Shown here: one piece after another, positions 54,611-64,000 of the stretch
Numbering within the stretch: position 1 is the stretch's first letter
Layout: each line of letters starts with the position of its first letter
Origin: Riptortus pedestris
Taxonomy: Eukaryota; Arthropoda; Insecta; Hemiptera; Alydidae
Assembly (NCBI GenBank): GCA_019009955.1
Contig: CM032229.1
Span: forward strand, 75,995,001 to 76,059,000
DNA: 64,000 nucleotides
Reading direction: 5' to 3'
Notes under the pieces: generated by a model
What the model was told of the DNA's origin: nothing
Databases searched by the model: none
The model's input: only the letters and a program-made list of their open reading frames with translations
Made by a program: the position numbers and the translations under genes

Positions 54611-55209
54611 CGCTCTGATTTGTCTGTAATTATATTTAAATTGGAAGAGGATCAACTGTTTCCACGTTTCAACAGAAGAATGTCATTAAACTGAATTACT
54701 TGTCTCTCTGTCCATTCATTTGATACTCAATCACCTAAAAACTTCACAAAGATTCCAATGAACCGTTAAATTTGTTAGTGAACTTTCCTTATTTTCTACA
54801 GACCCTATATGAAAATGGTGGACTAGTAGTGGGAATTTACTATGAAGCCAAAATATTGTCGACATTTATCAATGTAACCGTGTATATATTTCCTTTATTG
54901 AAAAACAAAAAAAATTAAAGAACTAATTGTGGTTAGATGATATTTTTTGATTCTAAAATGTTTTTAATGATTATGAGTTTTAAAATTTTGCATTCTTTCT
55001 GTGAAATATAATTTACTCATTCTTCATAAAACTTTTGTATATATCTATTATATTGCTAAAATAGGAAATGCTATTGTCAATATCCTCTATTTCAACCATT
55101 ACCACTACAGCTGAAAGTTAAAAGATAAATTTGCCAAATCTTTTGTTAATATAGGTTTAACCTAAAAAAAGGAACTGCGCATTTTGTGTTTAAAATCTAT
55201 TTTTTGGAC
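54611..55209. other. AT-rich spacer
   Basis: Nothing recognised. Confidence 0.35.
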
Positions 55210-55400
55210 TTCAAACGTTGCTTCAGACGTTATTCGTGTCCGAAGATAGTCCCAAATATCTCTAAAGCCCGTGAAGGAACAAGGGCAGCCATACGGCTTT
55301 ACTGGGGTTTGAAGCAATCAGCTTAATGCATTCCCAGCTGTATTGCGGTGACATTACAGACCAAAGATGCCTCCATCTTTAATCAAGTAGCCACCTCATC
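55210..55400. other. GC-richer unique block
   Basis: CGTTGCTTCAGACGTTATTC, AGGGCAGCCATACGGCTTTA, CTGGGGTTTGAAGCAATCAG and CCAGCTGTATTGCGGTGACA. Possible conserved non-coding element. No frame or family recognised. Confidence 0.22.
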
Positions 55401-55826
55401 ATTCATACAATTACTAATACTTATAGGATGTACTTGGAAGTCATGTATCGCCTTATTATGATTTATTAAAACGACATAAAGGACAAACTGTATTTAAAAT
55501 ACATTTTTCTGTATTAAAATTAACTTAAGAAAATAGAAGAAACGGTGGATAATTTAGGGATCAGCTGATCTAACAGCTGACTAGAAATTTAAATTTTACT
55601 TCCGAATAAGGAAATCGTCAATTTTTGGTTTCATGCATTTCGTCTTTTGACCAATCCATTAATATCATTTTTCGAAGATACTTCAAATCAAATCAATTAT
55701 AATCAAGAATTATAAAACTAATTTATAAACACTAATTTTGAATTTTATTTTTATTAGTTTTTATTGGGTCATAGTCATTTCTATAAAAACCATATTATTG
55801 TAAAAATTTAGGAATGTAAAGTTGTA
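55401..55826. other. AT-rich spacer
   Basis: ATCAGCTGATCTAACAGCTG gives two CAGCTG-type E-box words near 55560. Otherwise nothing. Confidence 0.3.
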
Positions 55827-56325
55827 AACGGGGCTGCGTTAACTAAGCAGATTTCCCTCGGGCGTCACCTGAAAATTTGCATTTACCTCAAAACGTAAAA
55901 TTCCAATGAGAACAATATTTGGCATTTAAGTTGAAAATAAAGTGTTTCATTATGCATATTTTGCAAATATCAAGATAGTGAAAAAAATTACATAATATTT
56001 ATAGAACAATATATTTGCAATAAGATTGGTTCTATAAACTTTTGCGATCCAACGCATAATAACGAAGATTCTAAGAATTTCCGACATTCCCTCCTCTAAA
56101 CCCCCCTCCACCAGGACCGATTTCAGTCGTTAACGAACTTGATCTTTCTTTTAATATAAAACGATTATATATCAAGTTTAGTAACGATAAGACAAAAGCT
56201 GGGACCGGTAGAGCGGCAACAGGCATCTACTAGGTAAGATCGATGGACATTTGAAGAAAAAGGTCGATAATCGCGTCATGAGTACGACCTCATAGCTGAT
56301 TTCCTTTAAGAGAAATCTGCTAGAA
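55827..56325 (-). mobile_element. M repeat copy 22 (module A, no TA tract)
   Basis: ACGGGGCTGCGTTAACTAAG, CAGATTTCCCTCGGG, then a shortened module A (ATTCCAATGAGAACAATATT). AACGCATAATAACGAAGATT, CAGGACCGATTTCAGTCGTT and AGGTAAGATCGATGGACATT follow, and it ends GATTTCCTTTAAGAGAAATC, TGCTAG. AGAGCGGCAACAGGCATCTA shows the slot is deleted entirely. Confidence 0.88.
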
Positions 56326-57264
56326 AAAGATTATTATCGCTACTCCACACAAAGATAATTTTAGGGAACCTGTGATCGTACAGTGCATCACGGCATGAAG
56401 TATAGCATCAATAAAAATGTAGAATATACCTAGATATTATTGAAATTACAGTTCGTAGAGGTAAGAACACTGAAAAAACTATATTTGGAAAAATTTTGGA
56501 TGTGCTAACATCTGGTAAGAGTGCTTTAACAGATAGTTTGAGAACATTTGAAGATACTTTGTCGCTATAAAGTTGTGGACAGAAATACAATGTTTTTGTT
56601 TTATTATTTATTGTGAAAACAATACAAAAATCTATTACTGCATCATCTACTGTAAAATATATTTTATTATATTTGGAAATATATTACATCTTAATAAATT
56701 CTTATTTAAGATACAATATGTACGTACTATGTTACTTGATATAAAGTAAATAGAAGTTTCTGAGAGTTTATATTGTGCGAGTAGGCTGAGAAGGTTACTG
56801 TAGGTATAGAGCCTATAAAATCCTGGGACCAACAGCGCAAATGAGATGGCCAGCCAGACAGTAAATGCTGAATACCACTTCTCTTAGAGTACCATAAATA
56901 TACTACAGACATAAAACCTTTATTATCACAAATGTAACACTTCTATAAAAGAAGGCGCCGTCCACAAGTAATAACAGGACCACACTTAATATAGTTTAGT
57001 GGCATTTCTCCTATTTTAAAAGCTATCTATACAATTTTTATCCCATGAGACGACAATCTGAGACGGAATGGTAATTGTCAACTTACAACTTACTCAAAAT
57101 TATTCAGTCAAATTCAAAGACATTGAATACTTGTATATTCATTACGCTTCTCTTTCAGCTTACTATATTACATCAAATATGCTTAATTTCCTTTACAATT
57201 ATTGACACATAAAAAATGTTTTTTTTTTTTTTAATATTTTAAATAGGTACTAACTAAATACGCA
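56326..57264. other. Unique DNA, no gene seen
   Basis: Three overlapping minus frames of about 60 codons (56408-56912) have no domain. No repeat recognised. Confidence 0.35.
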
Positions 57265-57603
57265 TTTAGGTCATATTAGTTAATGGCTGAAACCGGTTGA
57301 AAAATGGTAGGATGGGATCGATAATTCATAATACTTCTATCAAAATGAGTCGTATAGAGAAATAGGATGCAAACAATCATGTTAGATTATAGTTGCTCTA
57401 CAATTGTTGTTCTATATATTTTTTCGAGCCTCAAATATTAAGAGAGTTATTCCTACTTTATTTTATTTACCTTTCAGTAATCGCCAACTTCTGCTCACCG
57501 GATTTTCACTTGGAAATAAAGAATATACAGTGAGATGAGAGTGCTAATCTGTCATTCAAGAACGTGGGAAATCTTCTAATGTACACAGCCGTAACGGATT
57601 TTT
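57265..57603 (+). mobile_element. M repeat copy 23 (3' half, module C)
   Basis: TTAGTTAATGGCTGAAACCG, AAAATGAGTCGTATAGAGAA, CTCTACAATTGTTGTTCTAT and TTTCAGTAATCGCC. Module C follows (CTGCTCACCGGATTTTCACT), then GTGGGAAATCTTC and CCGTAACGG at the hairpin end. The 5' half is absent. Confidence 0.7.
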
Positions 57604-57689
57604 ATGTTTATAAATGTTAACAGTCTACAAAGTTTAATTCCATGCATTAAACTGTAGAAATTGCCAGTGTTTGAATGTATAAACGGGCT

Positions 57690-58045
57690 CTAAATATAAA
57701 ACAGTATGTGGGAGAGGTGTAGGACGAAGAGATTGGAGCAGAATCCAGCAATAGCATAAGGGATTAGCCATTGAATTGGCGTGAGTGGATTGGCGGGTTT
57801 CCCCTGTACCTCTTAATTCCCGGGCTTTTGACGTCACGACGAGAATCGTGCCAACATGCTAAACCACGGGGATACAACCGCCACTTTATACAGCCATTGT
57901 TAGAACTACATAACCACCTTCTGTTGGTTCAGCTCTGCGTCTCCCCTTCAACAAATAAGCCAGGATCAACTCCTACCGGCAGCCCTTTCAACGTTTTCCA
58001 CTTCCCTGCCTCGAGACACGTTCTTGGAGGCACGTAGAATTGATT
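57690..58045 (-). mobile_element. SINE with tRNA-like head (possible tRNA-Glu type)
   Basis: On the minus strand TATCCCCGTGGTTTAGCATG, TTGGCACGATTCTCGTCGTG and ACGTCAAAAGCCCGGGAATT resemble the D arm and anticodon arm (CACGA-TTCTCG-TCGTG) of a tRNA, ending AGAGGTACAGGGGAA. The T-loop is not canonical, so it is not a functional tRNA. The rest of the island (57900-58040) is GC-richer than its surroundings, as expected for a SINE body. The 88-codon plus frame here is a by-product. No second copy in this window supports it. Confidence 0.45.
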
Positions 58046-58199
58046 CATCAAAATAAATTATTATACAATACATCATAAAAATCATCATTTGGATTAGAAA
58101 ATGTGAAATATTCAATATTTATCGTTGAAAATAATTAGTAATATTTTTGAAGGTAGATCTGAATTCATTGAAGAATTACCTCACTTTCATTAACGTTTA
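58046..58199. other. AT-rich spacer
   Basis: Nothing recognised. Confidence 0.3.
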
Positions 58200-58275
58200 T
58201 CATATTATTATTTATTAACATCGACTTCTTTCTACTATGGCAGTTTGGGACAGGTTGTCTACAGGCATTAACTGT
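58200..58275 (-). mobile_element. SINE fragment S7 (3' part)
   Basis: TTATTTATTAACATCGACTT, CTACTATGGCAGTTTGGGAC and AGGTTGTCTACAGGCATTAA match the inverted SINE 3' end (GTTATTTATTAACGTCCACT, then GGGACGGGTTATCTACAGGT). Confidence 0.65.
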
Positions 58276-59324
58276 TTAACTTTTACTATAATTCCCATGT
58301 ACCAATTCCATCGTTGCTAATTAATGGTCGAAGAGTAAATGTACAACTTATACCTTTGTTATTGATTAAAACTTTGCTTATGCTCTTAACAAAAAATATA
58401 ATAATAAAACTATAACAGACCCGAAATCAGTCAATTCTCTTACTTTATATGCATACGAATTACAAACTAGTAGTTAGTCACCCAAATAAACATTTTCCCA
58501 ATTTTATTTCTGTAGGAGGTGTGGGTGATGTATGAATTGGGTTTATCAAGGACACAATTTTGTGTTTTTTTTTTTTATTTTGGCATAAATACATGGCGTT
58601 TCCAAGGGTCTGACCATTTTGTTAGTACCGTTAGGTATGCTATTTAAATAATTTATACTACAATTTCGAATACTCTTATAATATATAAGACTAAGTATAC
58701 AAAAATATAAAATAGTTATGGAAAACAAACAATTAACTGTTAAGAGACAGAATAATATACTCTTCATTAACGAAAATATGTTATTTGTGTTTACAATACT
58801 GTTAATATTTAGCATCCATTCCAATGGATGTTCGTCCCGGTTTTTAACTATTTATGATTGTAAATATTGCTGTTTGTGATTTAAAAATGTAAGGAAATAT
58901 AGCATTACATACTTCAGACTATTATAAATGTATTTTTTTACACCACTTGCATGTTTCATCTGATTTTATGAAATGGGCTATACAAGTATGGTATGTTTTA
59001 ATGTATTCACTATTAAAGACTCTCAGTTGGCTTATGGTCCTTAAATTTTGTAATCTGACATTAAAATTGAAGGTAATTCGCTGGTTCCGGTTGTGAAAAG
59101 TTACAGAATAGTTTATAAAAGGGGTTGTATTTTGGTTAAGTGCCCGGTCAATATTTCTGGAAAATAAATATTTGTGGCTTTTACTATTATATTATTTTTA
59201 TTAAAAAGTAGTGTTTGTGGGTTAGATAGATTGGTAAAATATTCCTGTACCAAATTTGAAGCTGCAAACATTTTAATTTGAGTAACCCAGTTTAAGTCGT
59301 CTAGCTCCCTACTGTCCAAAACAA
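58276..59324. other. AT-rich spacer
   Basis: Frames at 58546-58824 and 59113-59349 (minus) have no recognisable domain. Confidence 0.3.
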
Positions 59325-59430
59325 CCAATTTAATTTTGTGGCTCCTCACAATATACTTATTAGCTCTTAGCCTTTTAGCAATTTACATTGCCATCATCAG
59401 AGCTACAAACAAACAGAGCTATCATAACTA
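59325..59430. mobile_element. G-type MITE end (single arm)
   Basis: AATTTTGTGGCTCCTCACAA, TTAGCTCTTAGCCTTTTAGC, AATTTACATTGCCATCATCA and GAGCTACAAAC match the left arm of the element at 32551-32892. No second arm is found nearby. On the minus strand it contains AGCTCTGATGATGGCAATG. Confidence 0.7.
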
Positions 59431-59825
59431 AGGTGTAAAAACTGTTTTTGGTCTAAAATTTAAAAATGCCCATCACAAGCCATAAAAATTATTAATGAAA
59501 CTACTGAACCTTAAACAATAATTTTTTTAACAATGCTTAAAATTTAAAAATTATAATTTATGTTTTTATTATAAAATTAAAAGAGATATCTTACCCAAAG
59601 TTAATACACGATTATGCTATTGCATCATCCCAATTTATTTCATGATCATTGACAATTATTGTATTTAAAATAAGTAAAAAAAAAAAAAAAGAAAGAAAAG
59701 AAAACATGTTTTTTCGATCTAACAGTGAAACGACGGATTCAGTGATTTTCATCTCAAGTTTGAGTCATTTTCTTGTGAAGTCAGAAATTTCTTGTGAGGA
59801 CTTCAAGAGAAGAGAGAGGAGTAAA
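59431..59825. other. AT-rich spacer with A-run
   Basis: Poly-A at about 59675-59690. Nothing else recognised. Confidence 0.3.
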
Positions 59826-60115
59826 ATTGATCGAGGTTAAAAGCCTTCTGGAATAGACCCAGGTCAACTTGGTCCTTTCTTTGCAGAGGTATTAAACCTC
59901 GGGATCAGACTTTTCTTTTCACTGGCCATCACTGACACGGATGAAAGAACCAACCGAGCTCCCTAGAGTCATTCTTCCCAATCCTTTCATGCTTTCATTT
60001 CATCCCTTCTCCATTATTAACACCAGAAATATATCTTGAGACCTGATTGAAGGATTACTCTTTTTGCTCCAAAGCTGCTTTAGATCAAGTATCTATTGTC
60101 TACTCAGTTAATCTC
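59826..60115. other. GC-richer unique block
   Basis: AGACCCAGGTCAACTTGGTC, TTTCACTGGCCATCACTGAC, ACGGATGAAAGAACCAACCG and AGCTCCCTAGAGTC. TCAACTTGGTC resembles a nuclear-receptor half-site. No frame or family recognised. Confidence 0.22.
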
Positions 60116-60510
60116 GGAAATGTATTAGGGGATATTTGAAGTAAATTTAATTACTTTTTAAAGGTACTTATAGATTTAAAGCAAACAATGATTTAAAGAC
60201 GGAACTCCTATTCTATATGTTTATTTGTTTTTATTGTTATATTTTTATTTTATTTTACATGTCCCGCCAACAGACATTGAACTCAATAACAGGTAGAAAA
60301 GATTATAAACATATTTTACGGATACAAAGAGAGGAAATGAAAGAAAGAAAAAAGTAGAAGAAAATACAAACAAAAACAAAAATAATACTAATGCTAATAA
60401 AGGAAAAAGAACAAAAAAAAATGGTCAGAGCTCAGTGTCCATATAATAAATCAACTAATTACAACAAAAACTATCACTAAATTCACACAAAAACAAATAT
60501 GTTATTTTTA
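60116..60510 (-). mobile_element. Possible LINE 3' UTR tail
   Basis: The minus strand reads TTGAGTTCAATGTCTGTTGG, CGGGACATGTAAAATAAAAT, AAAAATA, like the GC-containing block plus A-rich tail of other LINE ends in this window. It is preceded by a long T/C-rich stretch. No coding text. Low confidence. Confidence 0.3.
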
Positions 60511-61118
60511 ATTTATGTTTGGTGCATGGAATTTCTACAATTTATAATTAAACATTAACTTAAATATTAAAAATGAAACAAAATACTTTGAGTAAAAAAG
60601 AAAAATACCTTATTTTATAGACATAAACAATCCTATTGATAGGCCAATTTTGATGACATCTGCAGTTAATATATGAATATTTTTTCCATCGAACACTCTT
60701 AATTTTTGTCAACCCAAAACTGAAGTTCAATGAAAGAATTTTGCATGAAAAATTCCAGACATTAGTAATTCATCCAAGGGGACCATTGTAACTAGGCTTA
60801 ATCAAGGGCATGTAGAAGTCCTTAGTTTTATCAACAACCACTGATGATGGGGTTTGCTCTTTGAAAGTCCATTTGAATAATGAATAATTATAAAGGATAA
60901 TGCCTTTTTACTGATCTTGATCAATTCGTTCATTTACCGTCAGCACTGGAGCATAATGAAAATATTCGCCAAAAATGTATTTAACTCTTTGTCGAAATCA
61001 CTCCGCCTATTCCGATTACGGTCATTAAAGATCTTGATGTTTGGTTATACATGAAATATTTAAATATTGAGTCGGTACCTGTGAGATATAAATAGTGAGC
61101 GCTGTATAATTAAATGAG
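60511..61118. other. Unique spacer
   Basis: Nothing recognised. Confidence 0.35.

Positions 61119-61163
<45 letters not shown>
61119..61163. repeat. (TA)n tract
   Basis: About 22 TA units. No flanking M text recognised. Confidence 0.95.
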
Positions 61164-61165
<2 letters not shown>

Positions 61166-61701
61166 AACGTGTGTAATGGCTTTCTGTGTTGTGTATAAGT
61201 GGTAGAGAAAATCTGTGAGAACGGTAAGTCTTCACACACACATTCATAATTATCTTTCAATTATATTTTATTTTTTATTTATTTTGTAAAGTATTAGTGC
61301 TCTCTGTTTTCCATATTAAATCATTTTTAGTAGTTTAATGGCAAGAGTCCAATAAAAACACCTTTCTTCCGCCGCAAACTTTATTCACAATTGTCCTGCA
61401 TATTTCGTGGCTTGCCAACCACCGCTTAGGGACCATTCCTTTTCAACAAATAATAATATTAATTTTTAAATAGCTACATTAACACGTCAATAAGTGGGTA
61501 CTAAAATAATATATTTATTAAATTTAATTGCATATTGCATACTTACAGTTCTGAAGTACTCGTTCCATTTTATATTTGTTGAAATGAACCTTCCCCACTG
61601 GGAAGATCTTTGAAATTCAGATTCCCAAAGAAGGTTAAGTCAGCTGACTATAAATACATTATTCTCACCTCCATCCTTGAATTTAATTACTTTGTGTCAT
61701 C
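61164..61701. other. Unique spacer
   Basis: Nothing recognised. Confidence 0.35.
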
Positions 61702-61709
61702 CTTTCTGT

Positions 61710-61746
<37 letters not shown>

Positions 61747-61770
61747 AGTGAGTGTATGTGTGTATGTGTG
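61702..61770. repeat. (TG)n-rich tract
   Basis: TG units followed by TGAG and TATG variants, directly before repeat L copy 2, as also seen at 48253-48345. Confidence 0.9.
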
Positions 61771-62185
61771 ATAGAGAAAGTGGGAGCATATGATTGTGAA
61801 TGTTTAAGATATTTAAACCTTTAATTTGATAATTTTATTTCTATGTTTATTTATTTGATTTTAGTTTTAATTCCAACCATTGAATGTATATAATTGTTTT
61901 CGTAATTTCATTTGTCTTTATAGTTTTTTTAATTATCTAGTTTCTTTATAAGATATTTTTTTGTTAATATTAATGTTTCGTTTTCGTTTTTGTTTATTTT
62001 GGTTTTAGTTTATTTGTTGAATCGTGTTTTTTGGTTATGTAGTTGCGTTTTGTCATTTGGTTGCGTTTTGCTAGTTTGCTATGTTCTAATTTTTTTAATG
62101 TTTTCATTCTTTTTTTGTTTATATTCATTGTTTTTTATGAGCAATATCGCCTCGTAGCGAACGCTCCTCAATAAATAAATAAAAA
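61768..62185 (+). mobile_element. Repeat L copy 2 (LINE 3' UTR with tail)
   Basis: AAGTGGGAGCATATGATTGT, TTTATTTGATTTTAGTTTTA, AACCATTGAATGTATATAAT and TTGTCTTTATAG match 48343-48520. This copy continues through T-rich text to GAGCAATATCGCCTCGTAGC, GAACGCTCCTCAATAAATAA and ATAAA. The same terminal block recurs at 63590-63630. Confidence 0.75.
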
Positions 62186-62299
62186 AACTTTAAAATTGGT
62201 CGTTTCAACGAGTGCAACAAAGGTCTTTTTTTGGAGGCCGTTGCCATTAAACTATGAATAATATTGGGCACAGAATGGGAATAATATTAAATAAAAAAA

Positions 62300-62400
62300 G
62301 TTTCAGGTTAATCAGAAACACTTTTTTGTGGCTCCTCACAATTCTTTTTTTTCACAATCGCTTAGCGCTTACGGGAATTAAAAAAAAAAACGTTTCGCTT
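62300..62400. mobile_element. G-type MITE end (single arm)
   Basis: CAGGTTAATCAGAAACACTT, TTTTGTGGCTCCTCACAATT and CAATCGCTTAGCGCTTACGG match the outer 90 bp of the 32551-32892 element. The partner arm is missing. Confidence 0.7.
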
Positions 62401-62589
62401 TTGTTTGACTTTTACTACTATAGCTTACATTTATTTAAAAAAGGATTTTATTTTTTAAGAATATGGTTCAATCTAGTTCAAAGGAAGTTTTATTTGATTG
62501 AAAAATGCTATTATTAATGTCTGCAGGGCAAAAAATCTACAAAACAATAATACCAACAGCACGATAAAAAATGTCTGCTGAATGGAAAC
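62401..62589. other. AT-rich spacer
   Basis: The 87-codon frame at 62254-62517 begins in the MITE arm and has no domain. Confidence 0.35.
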
Positions 62590-62915
62590 TGTAATAAGAT
62601 CCAACCCTTCCAACTAAAACATTTAAGTTGGTCATTTGTAACGGCTACTAATTTAAACCGACTCGCTCATTGGATTGAAGTTGTATTGGAGAAATTACTG
62701 AGTGTATATTGATCCTGATTGAGCCCGGATATACTGGAATTAGGTCCAGGGCCAACTCTATAAAAGACTCGAGTGGATCTGTCCGGACTGAGGCAAAATC
62801 CCATTACTTCCGATAACTAACAAGAAAGTGCCTCTTAAACTGATGGCGCTTAATCTCCTAAAGCTTTTGCCCTCTTCCAAAAGGCTACCAGATCACTTCA
62901 ACATTCTGTATCATT
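62590..62915. promoter_or_regulatory. Conserved-looking GC-richer block
   Basis: ACTCGCTCATTGGATTGAAG, ATATTGATCCTGATTGAGCC, TTAGGTCCAGGGCCAACTC, GATCTGTCCGGACTGAGGC and GATGGCGCTTAATCTCC. It contains ATTGGATT and TTGATCCTGATTGA words like those at 29600-29760. No repeat or long frame. Confidence 0.28.
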
Positions 62916-63414
62916 TTTTATGTACTTAGGCAAATTAAAGTTTTCTTTAATTCCGAAGCTAAGATTTAAGCTCATTGAAATTCAAAGCTCCTCCCCCTAA
63001 GCGGAAAGAAAACATTTACATTTAAAATATTAAGTAATCTTGAAGTGGTTACTTTTATATGAAATATTTTTATCTTTTGTAGTTAAACGTGTTTAACGGA
63101 GATACAAACTATATCACTCATATATATTAAATTATAAACTAGTGAATTTGTAGCAATATTATTGGAAGGGTTGTTCTATTACCTATAGTGAAGCAATAAA
63201 AACAAAGCCCTTTAGAACGGAGACATTTCTTTCATAAATTACTTTTCGTTCTATATAATTAAAAATAGTAACTCAAAGTAAACTATATTGTCTAAGGCTA
63301 TTAAAATGCTAAAAAACTCGTCATTGTATAACAATAAAAGATATAAAAGCTAATATTATTAGAGGGACGCAGGGTATCAGCACCATAATTTCTAAAGAGT
63401 ATATCCTTATTTAT
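62916..63414. other. AT-rich spacer
   Basis: Nothing recognised. Confidence 0.35.
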
Positions 63415-63645
63415 AATGTTCCCTCTTCCGAAGGCACTCCTCATGTGTGTTTGATTGTGAATGCATGTGTAAGGTTTTCCTCTTCTGTTATCTGCTTCGT
63501 GTTCTTACTTTTTCCTGTTCTACCAGTGTCTGTATAATTTGGTCTTATTACTTTTTTATGTGTATGTTATATTTCTGGTTTTGTTTACGAGAAATATCAC
63601 CTAGCAGCAAACGCTCCACAGTAAATAAATATCTATCTATCTGTC
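63415..63645 (+). mobile_element. LINE 3' UTR tail (same end as repeat L)
   Basis: GAGAAATATCACCTAGCAGC, AAACGCTCCACAGTAAATAA and ATATCTATCTATCTGTCTG match the terminal block at about 62140-62180 (GAGCAATATCGCCTCGTAGC, GAACGCTCC). The tail is a tetranucleotide run instead of TAAA repeats. The 81-codon frame here is a by-product. Confidence 0.65.
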
Positions 63646-64000
63646 TGTCTACGTATTTATTCATAAGTGTGTGTGTGCAAATAGTAGTTTAACTTACAAG
63701 CACATGAGCTTGAAAACTAAAACAGTCCATATATGCCAAATTTCCACTAAAGGAAATTTTCTAAACAATGTACTCCATGAGTCTCTTTTGGTGTTATAGA
63801 GGGACTCTTCATAAAATAACAGTTAATCAGTTAGAAGCAATGGGTATGGCACAAAATCGCCAGAGCCAGGAAATTAAAAGTGGAAGCCTAGCTCTAACCC
63901 AGAGTTAAAAGTGAAAGTTGTAAATGAGGTATGTGAAAGTAGGAGTTTCATCAAGGAAATGTGAATAAGCTGAATCTTGTTGGACTCATCTCAAAGCACA
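63646..64000. other. Unique DNA to window end
   Basis: GC-balanced with AACCCAGAGTTAAAAGTG-type text. No gene recognised before the window ends. Confidence 0.3.

Overview
The window looks like non-coding nuclear DNA from an insect or other arthropod. It is AT-rich, has no open reading frame longer than about 140 codons, and carries long (TA)n, (CT)n, (TG)n and (CA)n tracts. It also holds three decayed LINE 3' ends, a solo LTR with an arthropod-type TATA/TCAGT promoter, tRNA-derived SINEs, several foldback or MITE-like elements, and many copies of one modular repeat. I think of a hemipteran such as a planthopper, but only as a weak guess. I found no protein-coding gene I can defend; the window behaves like intergenic or deep intronic DNA.

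The dominant feature is a repeat I call the M repeat. It appears about two dozen times on both strands and covers roughly a sixth of the window. In its '+' orientation it begins with AGCAGATTTCCC, the first half of the 20-bp palindrome GATTTCCCTTAAGGGAAATC. It then has a GATCGATGGACATTTG-type block (inverted), a (TA)n slot, a block containing CGCTCTAGCGGTCGCAA, a G-rich block, and one of three alternative 3' modules (A, B or C). It ends in GGGAAATCTGCTTAGTTAAC and a small ACGCAG/CTGCGT hairpin. Some copies contain more than one internal unit. It has no coding capacity and is best read as a non-autonomous mobile element.

Layout. 1-13 kb: sparse; M copies at 2.1, 5.2 and 9.9 kb, a LINE C-terminus at 6.9 kb, a long CT tract at 8.3 kb and a 71-bp tandem duplication at 10.2 kb. 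13-23 kb: M-rich, with the best + copy at 21.3 kb and a possible short exon at 18.7 kb. 22.5-31 kb: SINEs, a hairpin MITE, a 1.5-kb element with about 160-bp inverted termini and 300-bp internal tandem units (26.4-28.0 kb), and a second LINE remnant at 28.7 kb. 31-38.2 kb: a MITE nested in an M copy, a third LINE remnant with an intact 14-bp target-site duplication, and three foldback structures, including a 180-bp near-perfect palindrome at 38.0 kb. 38-48 kb: relatively unique, with some GC-richer islands and the best - copy of M at 41.7 kb. 48-57.6 kb: LINE tails, a solo LTR inside an M copy, inverted duplications and more M copies. 57.6-64 kb: SINE-like and LINE-tail fragments separated by unique stretches.

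The pieces work together only as a history of insertion. M copies came first, their TA tracts expanded, and an LTR element and a MITE later landed inside M copies. The points most worth following up are the undescribed M family, the internal module it seems to share with the 26.4-kb element, the 38-kb palindrome, and a recurring CTGAWGA-hairpin-GAAA motif in otherwise unrelated repeats. All assignments were made by eye, without alignment software or database searches.
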